A stretch of DNA of 64,000 bases, from positions 885,501 through 949,500 of the forward strand of contig JAOTON010001681.1 of NCBI GenBank assembly GCA_034440635.1, written 5' to 3'. The translations under genes and the position numbers were made by a program. This document shows, in pieces, positions 34,938 through 46,796 of this stretch. The DNA comes from Lepas anatifera. Taxonomy: Eukaryota; Arthropoda; Thecostraca; Lepadidae. Below the pieces are notes generated by a model. It was not told where the DNA came from, searched no databases, and saw nothing but the letters and a program-made list of their open reading frames with translations. Each line of letters begins with the position of its first letter. Position 1 is the first letter of the stretch.

Positions 34938-35197
34938 TCATAGGCGGATCCAGGATTTCCGATCGGGGGGCATCTTCCCGGGGGAGAGGGCGGGGGCGCC
35001 ATTCGGACCAGGGAGTGCCTTTTTGACCGGAAAACCTATCAGGTGGGCGGAAAATCCTATCGGTGGGCGCCCATTCTTACATCCCTAGGGACGGGGAATG
35101 GAAAGCGAAATTTCAAAGTGGCGCCGTGACCATTTCAGGGGCGCCGAGGGTCGATCGGGGGGCGGGGCACCTGCCCCCTTGTCCCCTATATCCGCGT
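34938..35197. mobile_element. Short GC-rich insertion with GGCGGATCCAGG start
   Basis: Starts TAGGCGGATCCAGG and ends CCCTATATCCGCGTA, an imperfect inverted pair. It contains GGGGCGCCGAGGGTCGA, also at 23165-23200. It is likely a small GC-rich element inserted into the larger 32207-35813 element. Confidence 0.45.
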
Positions 35198-35813
35198 ACA
35201 AAATATATCATGAATATAAAATAACCAAGTATCAAATCACAGTAAAGGCGAAGGTGTATTCTGTGGGGAGTGTATGGGAAACACAATTTCAGGAATGAAC
35301 CAGGGCGTTTTGGAACCGCCAGGGGCCAGTGTCTTCCTCTCCCGCGATCCACATTTGCAATCAGCAGCAACTGAACTTTTACATTGCAGTACAATATTTA
35401 TAAGCGAAACTTGATAAACGTATCGCTACGACCTCAACAATAAAATTATGACCTTCCTTATATTTAGCTTAAAACCTTCCTAATATTTAGCTTAAAACCT
35501 CCCTTATACGTGATTTTTACGGAAAATGTCCGTTTACTGTTTGAAATAAATCATAAGAACAATAGTCCGCAATCCTAGCTAGTCATCCTTGAGCTGACTA
35601 AATGTCAGGGAATTCGCGAACTCCCTGAGTGTTTATCCGGGATTTCGCGAACTCCCTGACTTCTAAGTCCAGGGATTTCGCGAACTCCCTGGTCACCCAG
35701 GGATTTCCGAACTCCCTAGGATTTCGCGAACTCCCTGGCTGGTCAGTGATTTCGCGAAATCCCTAGGGAGTTCGCGAACTCCCGGATTTCGCACTCTCCC
35801 TGTAACACATACA

Positions 35814-36989
35814 CCCTATGGCGTCTTGCGAGCGGGCACGGCGGGCGGCTATTAACTACTTCTGCCAACTGCGAAATGATGAGGCTGGAAGCACTACGCT
35901 AGAATCACAATGTTTGCTACGTAAGAAAATTCCTATTGGTTCTTTTTATAGCTCCCGTGGCCTATTGGCTGACTTAAATTTCGTATCAAATCTACTAGAT
36001 TAGTTACACTTAACTACAGCGTGGCTCGGGCGGCATATGTAGTTATAAAGATGGGGGCTTAATTTTCACTGTGCTTGTTGACAGAAAATAAGGCCAGCAA
36101 AGCACCAAACAAAAAACACACACACACACACATTTAGCAACTGTTAGCTTCTGTTTTACATCATAAAAGTTTACCTTAATTGAACTCTTTATGTGCAGTA
36201 GGGTGCATCAAATGCCCCATGATTTTTACTTTTTGATAAATTAGCTTCGCGGCCCGTCACATTTTGTTGTTTCAGACATGAAAACCTCAAATCCCAATTT
36301 TTGGAAAATCTATATTGGGCTAGGGGTGCCACCTAGCGGTCAAAGTTTGAAACGTTTGCAATTTTTAATATTCATTGGATCGCCCGTGGAAATTGTATTA
36401 TCATAAAATCGGACCCAGCAGTGGTCAAATACTGTTTTCCAAGCTCCAAATTACCTGTGTAGTCACTTCCGCGCATTTTGGACGCCAGCTAGGGGTGCCA
36501 CCTAACGGTAGAAGTTTGCAACGCTTGGCGTTTTGGTGAGTTTTTATCGAACATAATTGTTGAACCATCCTAGATTTGAACTTTGTTGTAATTATGAACT
36601 ATCAGTGTTGTTCATCGCGGAATTATAGTCCGCGATTCCGCGATTCCGCGATCGCGGACTACCGAAAATCGATCGCGGAATTTCCGTTAAATTTGAATTA
36701 ATTCCGCGATCGCGATCGCGATCGCGGATTTTTTTAGGCCCCTATTTCCGCGATTTTTATTCCGCGATCAAACAATTTTACTCAACAACTGTCACAAAAA
36801 TTCCATCAATGCGTACCACAACCACTGAGTGTTTAAAGACAAGCGATTCTGGCCGTCCTCTACTTAAGTAAAGGTATTTTGGTCCTCTACTACCTTCTGA
36901 CCGGAGGATGCTGGCTGACGTCGCGCATAGTAACGGCACTGTAAACAGTGGTTACCATGCTTTGAGAGCGGGGCGCTTGCATTCGAGAT
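35814..36989. other. No gene seen; duplicated block and CGCGAT-rich stretch
   Basis: 36318-36380 and 36484-36530 both carry GCTAGGGGTGCCACCTA followed by similar sequence, a ~166 bp spaced duplication. 36118-36132 is a short CA run. 36608-36770 is CGCGAT-rich. No gene. Confidence 0.5.
36608..36770. repeat. CGCGAT/TTCCGCG palindromic array
   Basis: Repeated TTCCGCGATCGCGGA words, including ATCGCGATCGCGATCGCG, give a self-complementary stretch in otherwise AT-rich DNA. It looks like the end of a transposon whose partner I could not find. Confidence 0.7.
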
Positions 36990-38540
36990 ACCTTTGCTTG
37001 CATTGCAAATCTCTACTGCCGCCTCCGGCTGATCACTGCCACCCCTGGTTTATCACTGCCGAGGAGACCAATCCAGCCATGTCCCAAAAAACCGGTCAAA
37101 CTTAGGCCCTGCTGTCAGCACAGTTTTGTCAGCAGGAATCTCTAACACCCTCTTTCCGAAAGCAAACACTAGCCCACTATGGTCTAATCGTTATCTGTTT
37201 GTCTATTGGAGGAATTTCCCAAACCGTGTAAATGGTAGACTGCTACTGCCGTGCTTTTACTGTTTTAGTGTCAGCCAGGGCGATATTTTTTATCTCTTTG
37301 GGGTGTGCGAGCACCCCCATTCGTAATTTGAGCACCCCAAATATGAGTGTCGCCCCCCCGGCTAAGCATTGCTGCTCTGATTCATGCCACCTCCGTCTTA
37401 CCACTGTGATTCATGCCGCCCCCGGTTCATCACTACCACCCTGATCTATTCCGCCTCTTGTCCATCACTGCCACCCTGATTCGTGCCAGCAATGACTTAT
37501 CACTGCCGCCTTGATTCAAACAGCACCAGGCTCATCACTGCTGGCAGTGGTTCACCAGTGCTATCCAGGGCTTATCACTGCCACCCTGTTTCATGCCTCC
37601 CCCAGCTCATCACTACCGCCTCAGCTAATGAATGCCGCCCCTGACTTATCACTCCGCTCTAATTCGTGCCGCCCTGGGCTCGTGACTACCGACCCCAGCT
37701 CAGGAACGGCGGATTCCTTTTTCTGGCAGGTGTGCAATATTTTGGGGAGCGGGCGCCTTCCTTCTCAGGGGAGGGGGGCGCCTCCATCCCCAGGGGGCAC
37801 CTTTGGCTCCCTAGGGGCACCTTCTCAGGGGGGGCGCCGACATCATTTCCCTATGTTGAGTGGATAAATTGGGTTTATTTTCTCTCCATGACAGGGGGCA
37901 CCATTCATATTTGAACTTTTATTTCGCACAGAGGCCCTACCTCTTCAAATAGGCCGTGTTTAGGCCTGATGTTTTCTTGCCGGCTGGGGCGCCGCCCAAA
38001 TCCGGGGGTGCTACCCCGGAAGAAACCAAAACTGGGTGTGCAAAGATATACTTTTGCACACCCTCATTTGTTCAGGGTGTACAATTACACACCCTGCCCC
38101 ACCCCCACCCCCTCCAATCCCCCGTCCCTGCCCCAGCTTATTTGTTCCGCCCGATTCGTGCCACTCGTAGCTTATAACTACTACGGCTCACCATTCCCGT
38201 CCTCGGCTCATGCCCTTTGCCTTAATTCGTGCCACACCCGGCTGATCAATGCTGCCCCCTGTGTGCATCACTTCCGTCCTGATTCGCGCCGCCCCTAGTT
38301 CATGATTCCCGCCCCCCGAGTACTCACTGTCGCCCTCGCCATATCAATTCCACTTTGATTCGCACCGCTCCTAGTTCAAAGCTATTGGCCCTGGTTCATC
38401 AGTGCCGCCCTCGACTTATGACTGCCCTGTTTCTTGCCACACTGGCCAATCACTGTCGCCCCCAGCTTATCACTTCCATCCTAATTTGCGCCGTTCTTAG
38501 TCAATAGCTGCCGCCCTGGGCTCATCACTGTAGGACTAAT
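36990..38540. repeat. Degenerate array of CTGCCGCCC-TGATTCGTGCC words
   Basis: Irregular ~20-25 bp repeats built from TTATCACTGCCGCCCTGATTCGTGCCGCCC-like phrases, interrupted at about 37730-38100 by non-repeat DNA. Frames at 37511-37867 and 37969-38298 come from the repeats and are not called. Confidence 0.7.
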
Positions 38541-38904
38541 GCTTACCTCTCCTGTGCGTTGGGGTAACATGAAAGACGTTAGGGAAAAGATAAAGGGCAT
38601 GCACCGGTACAGTGGAGTTACCATATCTCTTAATATTTACAGAACAATACATGTATTGTTTGGAACACTGTATGTGCTTTTGCTTTCTTTTCACGAAGTC
38701 CTTTGCCTTCATTTCAATCTCCATCTACCCTGCCATGCTGAAGGTAAAATTTAACCCCACAAAACTGATATTGTTCAATCGTGGACAGGGGGCACAAAGG
38801 TCACGTGCCCCCCACCATCGGTGCCGGAGTGCCGTTTGATCGCTAGACGGCATACCCTGTTTGGGCTGTGCCGCTCGAAATATAGTGCCCTACGCCGTCG
38901 AAAC
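38541..38904. other. No gene seen
   Basis: Anonymous DNA between the array and the SINE at 38916. Overlapping frames on both strands (38536-38839) show no domain. Confidence 0.4.
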
Positions 38905-38915
38905 TAGATGCAATT

Positions 38916-39096
38916 TGGGGGATGAGGTGGCTTAGTGGATAGCACCCTTGTCTTCTAAACCACCGGTCCCGGGTTCAAGTCCCGGCGGAGCCTCTGAATA
39001 AGTCAATCTGATCCCCAAAATCCCTCCCAACAGGGTGAGAGTTGGCGACGCCGTATGACCCTAGCAGTTTGTGCGTCGTTAAACCCGAACAATTAT
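38916..39096 (+). mobile_element. tRNA-derived SINE, copy 2, with 11-bp target duplication
   Basis: GTGGCTTAGTGGATAGCACC (box A) and GGGTTCAAGTCCC (box B) are followed by the family tail (CTGATCCCCAAAATCCC, GGCGACGCCGTATGACCC, GTGCGTCGTTAAACCC, AATTATT end). Direct repeats TAGATGCAATT flank it at 38905-38915 and 39097-39107. Confidence 0.92.
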
Positions 39097-39229
39097 TAGA
39101 TGCAATTAGATCACATTTAGCAATTGAAACTGTTGTTTGACAATTTAGTACCTTTTTGGTCAGCTAGGGCATTCTGCCGCCTTTCCAAGAACCCGGGAGA
39201 GTATGGGTGCGTAATCCGTGCCCAGCTAA

Positions 39230-40810
39230 TGCCTCATCGTCGCCAATAATCGAACCCGCGGAGCTAATCTGGTGCCCCTTGAGCTCAGCTGGTGCCCACT
39301 GAGCTGGTCTTGGCCACTTAAGCTGATCGCATGACCTCTAAGCTGAGCTGGTTCCCCTTGAGTCAAGCTGATGACCCTTGAGTAAATAATTGTGTCTCTT
39401 GAACCCAGCTAATACTCTCTGAGTTAGTCTGATACATCCGAGCTCGCCTGGTGCCCTATTAGCTGTTTAAGTGCCCCATGAGCTGATCTGAGCCCCCTGA
39501 GCTGATTGCATGCCCCGCAGATTTGATCTCCTGTCCCCTGAGCCAATATGGTGGCTCTTGAGCTGATCAGGTGACCCCTGATCTGGTTATTGATGTCTCC
39601 TTGGATGATCTAGTGCCCCCTGAACTGGTCTGGTGCACCCTGAGCTGATCTTGTGTTCTCTGAGCTGATATATGCCCTGCTTTGGGGGGTTGATGATTTT
39701 TGGGGCTTATCGACGCACCAACTGCCAGGGTCATATGGCGTCGCCAACTCCTTCCCTGTTGGAAGGGTTTCTCGGGAGCCAGCTTGCTCCTTGTTCAGGG
39801 AAGCCGCCGGGCCTTGAACCCGGGTCGGCTGCGTGGCAGACAGCTACGCTGACCACTCCACTACCGTGCCCCCCTGCTTTGGGGTGCTAGGAGCTGATCT
39901 GGGCCCCGGGGCGGATCAATCTGGTTCCTCCTGGGCAGATATGTTTCTTCCTGAGCGACACCATTGCCCCCTGAATCGATCTTGTGCCTCCTGAGCCAAC
40001 ATTTTGCCTCCTGAGCTCATGTCATGCACTCTGAGCTAGACTAGCACCCCCTGAGCTAGTTTGGTGAGTTTGGTGCCCCTTGAGTCAATCTTGTGCCTTT
40101 TAAGCTGACCTAGGCCTCCTGAGTTGATTAAGTAATTTCACCAGCAGCTCTGGGGCCCTGAACTGAGCTAGGCCCACTGAGGCTGATGAGGGCCTCTGAG
40201 CTGGTATGAGGCTCCTGGGCTGATTAACTCCCTCCTGACTTGATCTAGTACCTCCAAGCTGATCTGTGCCCCGAGCTGATCGGGGACCACTGAGCTGATC
40301 ACTTGCCCTCTGAGCTGATATTGTGCTCCCTTAACTGATCTAGACCCCTGCTCTGGTCGGGGGACTAGGAGCTTATCTGGGCCCCCGAGCTGATCGATCT
40401 GGTGCCCATTGAGCAGGTATATTGCCCCTGAGCTAAACTAATGCCCCCTGAGTTGATCTGGTGCCTCCTGTGTCATCATTGTGCCTCCCAAGTCCATCTG
40501 ATGCCCTCTAAGCTAGTCTGGTACCCTCTGAGCTAATATGGTGCCCTTTTTAAGCTGACCTAGGCCTCCTGGGTTGATTATGTCATTTCCTAAGCAGCTC
40601 TCAAGCCCTGAGCTGATCTGGGCCCGCAGAGGCTGATGAGGACCCCTGAGCTGGTATGGGGCTTCTGAGCTGATTAAATGCCTCCTGACTTGATTTGGAA
40701 CCTCCGAGCTGATCTGGGCCCCGAGCTGGTCAGGGATCACTGATCTGATCCATTGTCCCCGAATCTGATATGGTGTCCCATGGGCAGACCTGGTGTCCCC
40801 TGCTTAATTT
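39230..40810. repeat. Degenerate array of GAGCTGATCTGGTGCCCCCT units
   Basis: Dozens of imperfect ~20 bp units built from GAGCTGATC, TGGTGCCCC and CCTGAGCTG words, with a SINE inserted at 39688-39871. Same vocabulary as 1880-2690 and 62190-62830. Confidence 0.85.
39688..39871 (-). mobile_element. tRNA-derived SINE with a different head, 13-bp target duplication
   Basis: Read on the minus strand: head with GTAGTGGAGTGGTCAGCGTA and GGGTTCAAGGCCC (box B), then a tail with GGCGACGCCATATGACCC, CAGTTGGTGCGTCGATAA. The tail matches copies 1-3 of the other SINE but the tRNA head differs. Direct repeats CCCTGCTTTGGGG at 39675-39687 and 39872-39884 mark the insertion into the degenerate array. Confidence 0.88.
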
Positions 40811-41234
40811 GCATTTTTCTTCGACCAAAGGTACCCAAAAGTTGATATTAACTAAGATATATTAATTTTTTAGGGTTACGTTAAAACTGCCTTTTCTCCC
40901 TCGGGGTGCCCCTCAAAGGTGGTGTGCCCTCCATACCAAAGTTCTGGATGCGCCCCTGATCGTGGATAGATTTAAAACTCAGATTGGATTATTTTAAGAC
41001 GTGTATGTATCTTTGGGATGTGGCCTAAAAATCAAACACGTTTGCAAAAGCTGTAGCATATCTGCCCAACATTAAAATACAATGTTCACTGTGCTACAAA
41101 AAGGCGCAAAAAGCGACAAATAACATATTTGGTGCAATGAAGGGGTGCCGCCCGCGCCACCCCGCCGCCCATATGGGATGCCACCCCCCACCGGCTGAGC
41201 ACCCCCAAAGTTTTTGGAAAATTACACCCCTGGT
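40811..41234. other. No gene seen
   Basis: Anonymous DNA with short GC-rich blocks (40905-40960, 41140-41215) leading into the 54-bp minisatellite. Confidence 0.4.
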
Positions 41235-41640
41235 CTGGTGTATGGTGCCACTGCTACTGACGGACCCGGCGAGCTGCGCCGGTCACGTCTGGTGTATGGT
41301 GCCACTGCTACTGACGGACCCGGCGAGCTGCGCCGGTCACGTCTGGTGTATGGTGCCACTGCTACTGACGGACCCGGCGAGCTGCGCCGGTCACGTCTGG
41401 TGTATGGTGCCACTGCTACTGACGGACCCGGCGAGCTGCGCCGGTCACGTCTGGTGTATGGTGCCACTGCTACTGACGGACCCGGCGAGCTGCGCCGGTC
41501 ACGTCTGGTGTATGGTGCCACTGCTACTGACGGACCCGGCGAGCTGCGCCGGTCACGTCTGGTGTATGGTGCCACTGCTACTGACGGACCCGGCGAGTCT
41601 GCGCCGGTCACGTCTGGTGTACGGTGGCGCTCCTACTGAC
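41235..41640. repeat. 54-bp minisatellite, ~7.5 copies
   Basis: Units start at 41235, 41289, 41343, 41397, 41451, 41505 and 41559 and are nearly identical (CTGGTGTATGGTGCCACTGC start). The last partial copy (41614 onward) has diverged and a one-base insertion precedes it. 54 is divisible by 3, so several frames stay open on both strands. No protein is called. Confidence 0.97.
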
Positions 41641-44048
41641 GACACTGCAGCAGGCTCTGTTGCCAGCCTGGCGGGGACTCGCTGGTGACGAGGTTACCTT
41701 GCAGGTACTGCAGGCACTGGCTCAGGCTAGTGCTGAACCCATGGTTAGTTAAGGGGTTTTTATAAGGCGTTCTGTGCAAAATATCTTTGCCCGCCTTTAA
41801 AGTGTGTGTGGGGAATTTGGGGGAGGGGTGTTACTTTAGTGTCACAGAATAAAGGGGGCGAAGCTTATTTCAAGCAATGGGTCGCGAAGTGTAGCAACAC
41901 TTGCGAAGGTAGGGGATTTGCAGCCTGACATGCTTATTGGTCGCGTGATGGGAGTGCACGCGCCGGGTCAGTGACGTCGGCGGGCTCTGAGTGACCCTCG
42001 GGTCACATCTGACGCCCGATACTCCACCACGACACACCAACTGAGTACCGAAGCAGAACCACAATATATTCTCCAATATCAGTAATAATATTGGCGACTG
42101 GAGGCAGCGCCGGGTGCTGTATAATCTACGTCATACTTAGAGACAAAATGTGCTCACTAAGGTAACAGTAATGAATCCAAGCTCGGTCACTTTCGAGCGC
42201 ACTACCACCAACGCTATTAAGGGATATAACCATGAGAAAACACCAAGATATTTGTAGAAAAATTATGTCAAATCACAGACGCCCCAACTGACCTACACGT
42301 CCCTGTCGGCGCGGCCCAAGCCAGGGCTTCCAGGCTCGTGTCGGAGGCCGACCACTAGCTCTTCACCCGACTGCCTCAGTACTCTCAATACCCGGCTCTA
42401 ATGCACCACCCTTCCTTTTCTACACGCGTGCGCAGTCAGTTCGGAAGTTCGGCAAGTCCGACGCGATACAGAATGTCTCTTGACTGGGCACACATGAGTA
42501 AATTGAATACGAATTATTATCATAGCAAATGCCTGGTGTGACTTCTCAGCTCGTTTATGAGCCTGAATTGTGATGTATGGTTTTGAGTACACTAACAGTG
42601 CAGTGTAGTATACATTATGACATATCAAACAGTGCAATACACACGGCTACCATGGGTAAGAAGCCCACCCACGCGGCTGCTGCGATCAGTAATACGTATT
42701 CGCTTTGCTCGCACATCGTCACTCCCCGACTGCGCTCCTGGAGCCGCCTAACTACGTGACTAATGGACCCCGCTTCCATAAGCACTGATTCGTAATGAAG
42801 CGAGGGTGTCGCGCGTCCAACAGGCTCAGCTGGCGACTCACCCGCCATCAGTCACTATCAAAACAGGATGCCACGAAATGAGTCTGGTCAGCAAAGTTTG
42901 CAGGATTGAACAAGGCCGCAACTCCCGTGTCAAATTTATGACTTGTTTACGCTATCAGGCTCCAGCTTAGATATTTTCACAGAATTTGCAAAAAAGACTT
43001 GGGCTTAAGTCTTTAGACAATTAAGCAAATGAGTTAAAATAACACCATTCACTGGGTTTCCAAGACCCCCAGCTGTCGAAGGATACCACACCCATCGGCT
43101 CTGGTTCAACAAGTGACGTCACAGGCAAGGTCAAACATGAACAACGGTGAGTTGTAGAAAATAGGGATGCATTCGATAGTTGGAATTTTATTATCCTATA
43201 TTTAAAGATAGGATGTCGTCAATGTTAAAACAAGTAGGGGATATACTACTTATGCAGAGGACCTTGAGGTAGGGATGTCACTTTATATCTCTTTTGGAGT
43301 ACCCGGGCGTCTCGGATAAAACGTTAAAGTAGTGTGAAATGTCCTTACCATTTCGTGCTTGTTTACTATTGGTTAGTTTTATGTAGCTCTACAGGCCCGT
43401 GAAAGGGTCAAAACACCTGGAACTATGCCATTGATTCTAATATTGTGGTTACTGATATTGCTCCAATTTTAAAAGACCACGCCCCTGCTTTGAGGTCATC
43501 TTGGTCAAAACGTGAGCCTTGCGTAACCTTGAATGTTACCACTCTATATAACCTACGCTGAAGATCAATATCTAAATACTGAATCAGACTCTGGTCCTCA
43601 TTTACAAGGAATTTCAACCCGTGAATGTTCATTACAAAGACTCATAGCAACTATTCATCTACATGCCTGTAGGCTACAGAGGTTGGCCTTTGAAGCTGTT
43701 CATAGGTTACTTTACGTTTGTTTGGCGTCATGCCAATGATTCATTCGTCTTAAATAGTTTGACGAAAAGAAAACGAAAAAAACATTGACAGCTAAGCAGC
43801 TGAAGCATACAAACATAAATTAGCAATGAAGTTCAAGTTCCGCGTCAATCAACCGGCGGCGGCTGACAAAGCCACGCCGTGTTAGTGATGTGACGTTATA
43901 CTGACAAGGATCTCCGCAAGAGTGGCATCTTACAGCAAAATCTGACTAGAGCTCGGTATCACACTTGCTCCGAAGTGAGAGCCCAAAAACCAATTTCTGA
44001 GCGTAGCAAAGAAAAACTGGAAAATCTCGGAGCTACAGCCTGACAACG
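41641..44048. other. No gene seen
   Basis: About 2.4 kb of anonymous DNA. 43080-43520 has AAGGTCA/GAGGTCA words. Short frames (41870-42076, 42398-42848, 43423-43739) lack domains and no pair of splice sites joins them convincingly. Confidence 0.4.
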
Positions 44049-44220
44049 CAAACCGGTCAAAAATCTACTACAGCCTGACAACGCAAACCGGTGAAAATCC
44101 ACTACAGCTGAACGCAAACCGGTGAAAATCTACCGCCTGACACGAAACCGGTGAAAATCCACTACAGCATGAAACGCAAACCGGTGAAAAATCTACTACA
44201 GCCTGACAACGCAAACCGGC
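44049..44220. repeat. Imperfect ~36 bp tandem repeat
   Basis: Five copies of ACTACAGCCTGACAACGCAA followed by ACCGGTGAAAATC, with small deletions, directly upstream of the 30-bp array. Confidence 0.85.
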
Positions 44221-44304
44221 CTGCAGGATGACATCAGCCGCATGCACTGAGAGTCGGGCGCGCCAACATTCAGGCAGCAGACTCACCTCGGCTGCCCGCC
44301 GGGG

Positions 44305-45180
44305 TGCGGCACACACCCACACAGTCAGCAGTGGGACGGCACACACCCACACAGTCAGCAGTGGGACGGCACACATTCACACAGTCAGCAGTGGGACGGC
44401 ACACACCCACACAGTCAGCAGTGGGACGGCACACACCCACACAGTCAGCAGTGGGACGGCACACACCCACACAGTCAGCAGTGGGACGGCACACACCCAC
44501 ACAGTCAGCAGTGGGACGGCACACATCCACACAGTCAGCAGTGGGACGGCACACACCCACACAGTCAGCAGTGGGACGGCACACATCCACACAGTCAGCA
44601 GTGGGACGGCACACATCCACACAGTCAGCAGTGGGACGGCACACACCCACACAGTCAGCAGTGGGACGGCACACACCCACACAGTCAGCAGTGGGACGGC
44701 ACACACCCACACAGTCAGCAGTGGGACGGCACACATCCACACAGTCAGCAGTGGGACGGCACACATCCACACAGTCAGCAGTGGGACGGCACACACCCAC
44801 ACAGTCAGCAGTGGGACGGCACACATCCACACAGTCAGCAGTGGGACGGCACACATTCACACAGTCAGCAGTGGGACGGCACACATCCACACAGTCAGCA
44901 GTGGGGCGGCACACATCCACACAGTCAGCAGTGGGACGGCACACATCCACACAGTCAGCAGTGGGACGGCACACATCCACACAGTCAGCATTGGGGCGGC
45001 ACACATCCACACAGTCAGCAGTGGGGCGGCACACATCCACACAGTCAGCAGTGGGACGGCACACATCCACACAGTCAGCAGTGGGACGGCACACATCCAC
45101 ACAGTCAGCAGTGGGGCGGCACACATCCACACAGTCAGCAGTGGGGCGGCACACATCCACACAGTCAGCAGAAGGGCGGC
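44305..45180. repeat. 30-bp minisatellite, ~29 copies
   Basis: A strict 30-bp period; each unit contains CACACAGTCAGCAGTGGGAC. Variation is mostly one C/T position (CACACCCACAC or CACATCCACAC) plus an A/G change (GGGAC or GGGGC) clustered toward the right end. Long frames on both strands (up to 343 codons) are produced by a period divisible by 3 without stops. Confidence 0.98.
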
Positions 45181-46009
45181 GGCGCACAGGTCAGCGGCGA
45201 GAACGCCACCCAGGCTCAAGTCATATGGACTGAAAACAGAGTGCTATGGACTTGGATAGAACAAATAGTATTTGATCGGTAATCAATCTTGTCGAATTGT
45301 CTTTTGGGAGATTACAACACCTGGTATTGGCTGACACCCACTGCAGACATCCGAACTGGACTTGGCATGAGAGGTAACATCACAAGCCGTACCTGCGGGA
45401 CTGCGGGACGCGGCGGTTCCTCCTCGGGACAGGGTGGCTGATCAGCGGCCCGGTCAGAGCGCCGAGGCTCGGCGAGGTACCGCTTCATACACTTTACGAG
45501 CAAGGCCGGGTGTGTGACGCGAAGCACAGTCCCTAACCTCAGCACCCCAGCATCAGCAGGCATTCAACACCCCCCGTCTCCACGCTGTTGCACCAGCACA
45601 CACCTGAGTTCCAGTTCGAGCTTGGATGCGGGAGACGGGCTAATATTGTGGCATAGTGTGTCCAAAATGCTTATGCCCCAGTACCTCTGGAGCCTGGTAT
45701 TTCCAGGACTTAGCAGGAAACTCCATCGATTAACCTCCTCTTACTGAGAAAGGGATTCCATTGGGCCCCCTAGGGTTCTTTCGGGGTAACAGAACAACGG
45801 TCGCGCGCAACAATTCCATGCTTTGCTCACTTTATTCGAAATCAGCAAGTTTTCTAAAATCTAGGATCTGGATAATTTGCTCTTAAGACGCAATACAATA
45901 GATTCTGCAGTAACGGAACTTCAGGTATCAATGGCCCCAGCTCATGGTAAAACAAATAATTCTGTTCGAAGCTAGCTGCAAAGGTCATTGGTGTCACCAA
46001 CTATGCTGA

Positions 46010-46137
46010 CAGACAACACTTCTGACCTGTTTGTACGAATTTGGGGATCAGCACGTATTCAGATAAGCTGCCGAGACCTGTACCCGGGGCCAGTGACTAG
46101 GAGAGAAGGCGCTAGACCATTGAGCTACGCACCCCCG
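46010..46137 (-). mobile_element. SINE remnant
   Basis: On the minus strand a tRNA-like head with GGGGGTGCGTAGCTCAATGG (box A) is followed by GCTGATCCCCAAATTC, the junction word of the SINEs at 16500 and 38916. The head differs from theirs. No target duplication is visible. Confidence 0.6.
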
Positions 46138-46552
46138 CACTTAAGCATGCATACTAAATTAACTTTCCATTTCCGTCATCATGTGTTCTGGTGTACCCTC
46201 CGATGATAAAATTAACATTTGAACTCTTGACTTGTAAGAAGTGACGTTTGAGCTGTTAATGAAGCACGTTCTGATGCTTTATCTATAAACTTTGCACTGA
46301 AAAGTTACAAATGTATTTTAATGCGGTTTGGTTTATAGTGCCATTGGAGGTGGACTGATTTGCGTTGTGGTCATATCATGCCACAGGTGACCACTGGATG
46401 AAGTGATATCACCTAACCGACAAAGGTCAATTTATATAACCGAGTTTGACATGCCAGGAGGATCTGAATGATACATCAAATAAATATGTTATGATATTAC
46501 TTGGCCCACACCCTCGAATCACAGGTTGAAAACGAGTGAAATCGGCGATTGG

Positions 46553-46620
46553 ATATTCGAGCACAGCTACCTTTCAGTCTGTTGATGGTTGTCTTCCGAA
46601 AGCGGGCTGTGCTCGAATAT
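46553..46620. repeat. Hairpin with 15-bp perfect arms
   Basis: ATATTCGAGCACAGC at 46553-46567 is perfectly inverted at 46606-46620, with a 38-base loop. It is possibly a tiny foldback element. Confidence 0.8.
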
Positions 46621-46796
46621 ACAGCCGCCAACTTTAACCCTCCTCCTAATCTCGAATTCGAGGATATAGGCTAAATAACTACCTGTGGTCTTATAAGCAT
46701 GCTCATCGCTGCTGCACTAGGGGAACTTAGCAACTTTTGATGCCAAAAACTGTGCAAGCACTGTTCGGTCAGAAGCTAAAGGCGAAAGTAGTATGC

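Larger units (their letters stand above)
32207..35813. mobile_element. 3.6 kb DNA transposon-like element with TTCGCGAA sub-terminal arrays
   Basis: The ends are inverted copies reading TG(C/T)AT(A/G)TGTTACAGGGA and then GTGCGAAATCC. Each side continues for ~200 bp (32220-32430 and 35605-35800) as an array of GGGATTTCGCGAACTCC and GGGAGTTCGCGAAATCC units, themselves nearly palindromic. The interior holds two perfect palindromes (33120-33162), GGTCA-rich DNA and, at 34938-35197, an apparent insertion starting GGCGGATCCAGG. I recognise no transposase; frames at 32657-32939 have no domain. Non-autonomous or decayed. Confidence 0.8.
45181..46796. other. No gene seen; SINE remnant and hairpin
   Basis: Anonymous DNA containing a minus-strand SINE remnant (46010-46137) and a hairpin (46553-46620). 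Frames at 45312-45563 and 45514-45747 show no domain. Confidence 0.4.

Noticed and set aside
41137..41688. 183-codon repeat protein
   Set aside because: 54-bp period divisible by 3 leaves several frames open on both strands; no start context or domain.
44305..45180. CRISPR array
   Set aside because: 30-bp repeats are directly adjacent with no unique spacers and the DNA is eukaryotic.
44228..45259. Open frames of 305-343 codons on both strands
   Set aside because: They come from a 30-bp repeat without stops; frames on both strands are open at once and encode only a 10-residue repeat.
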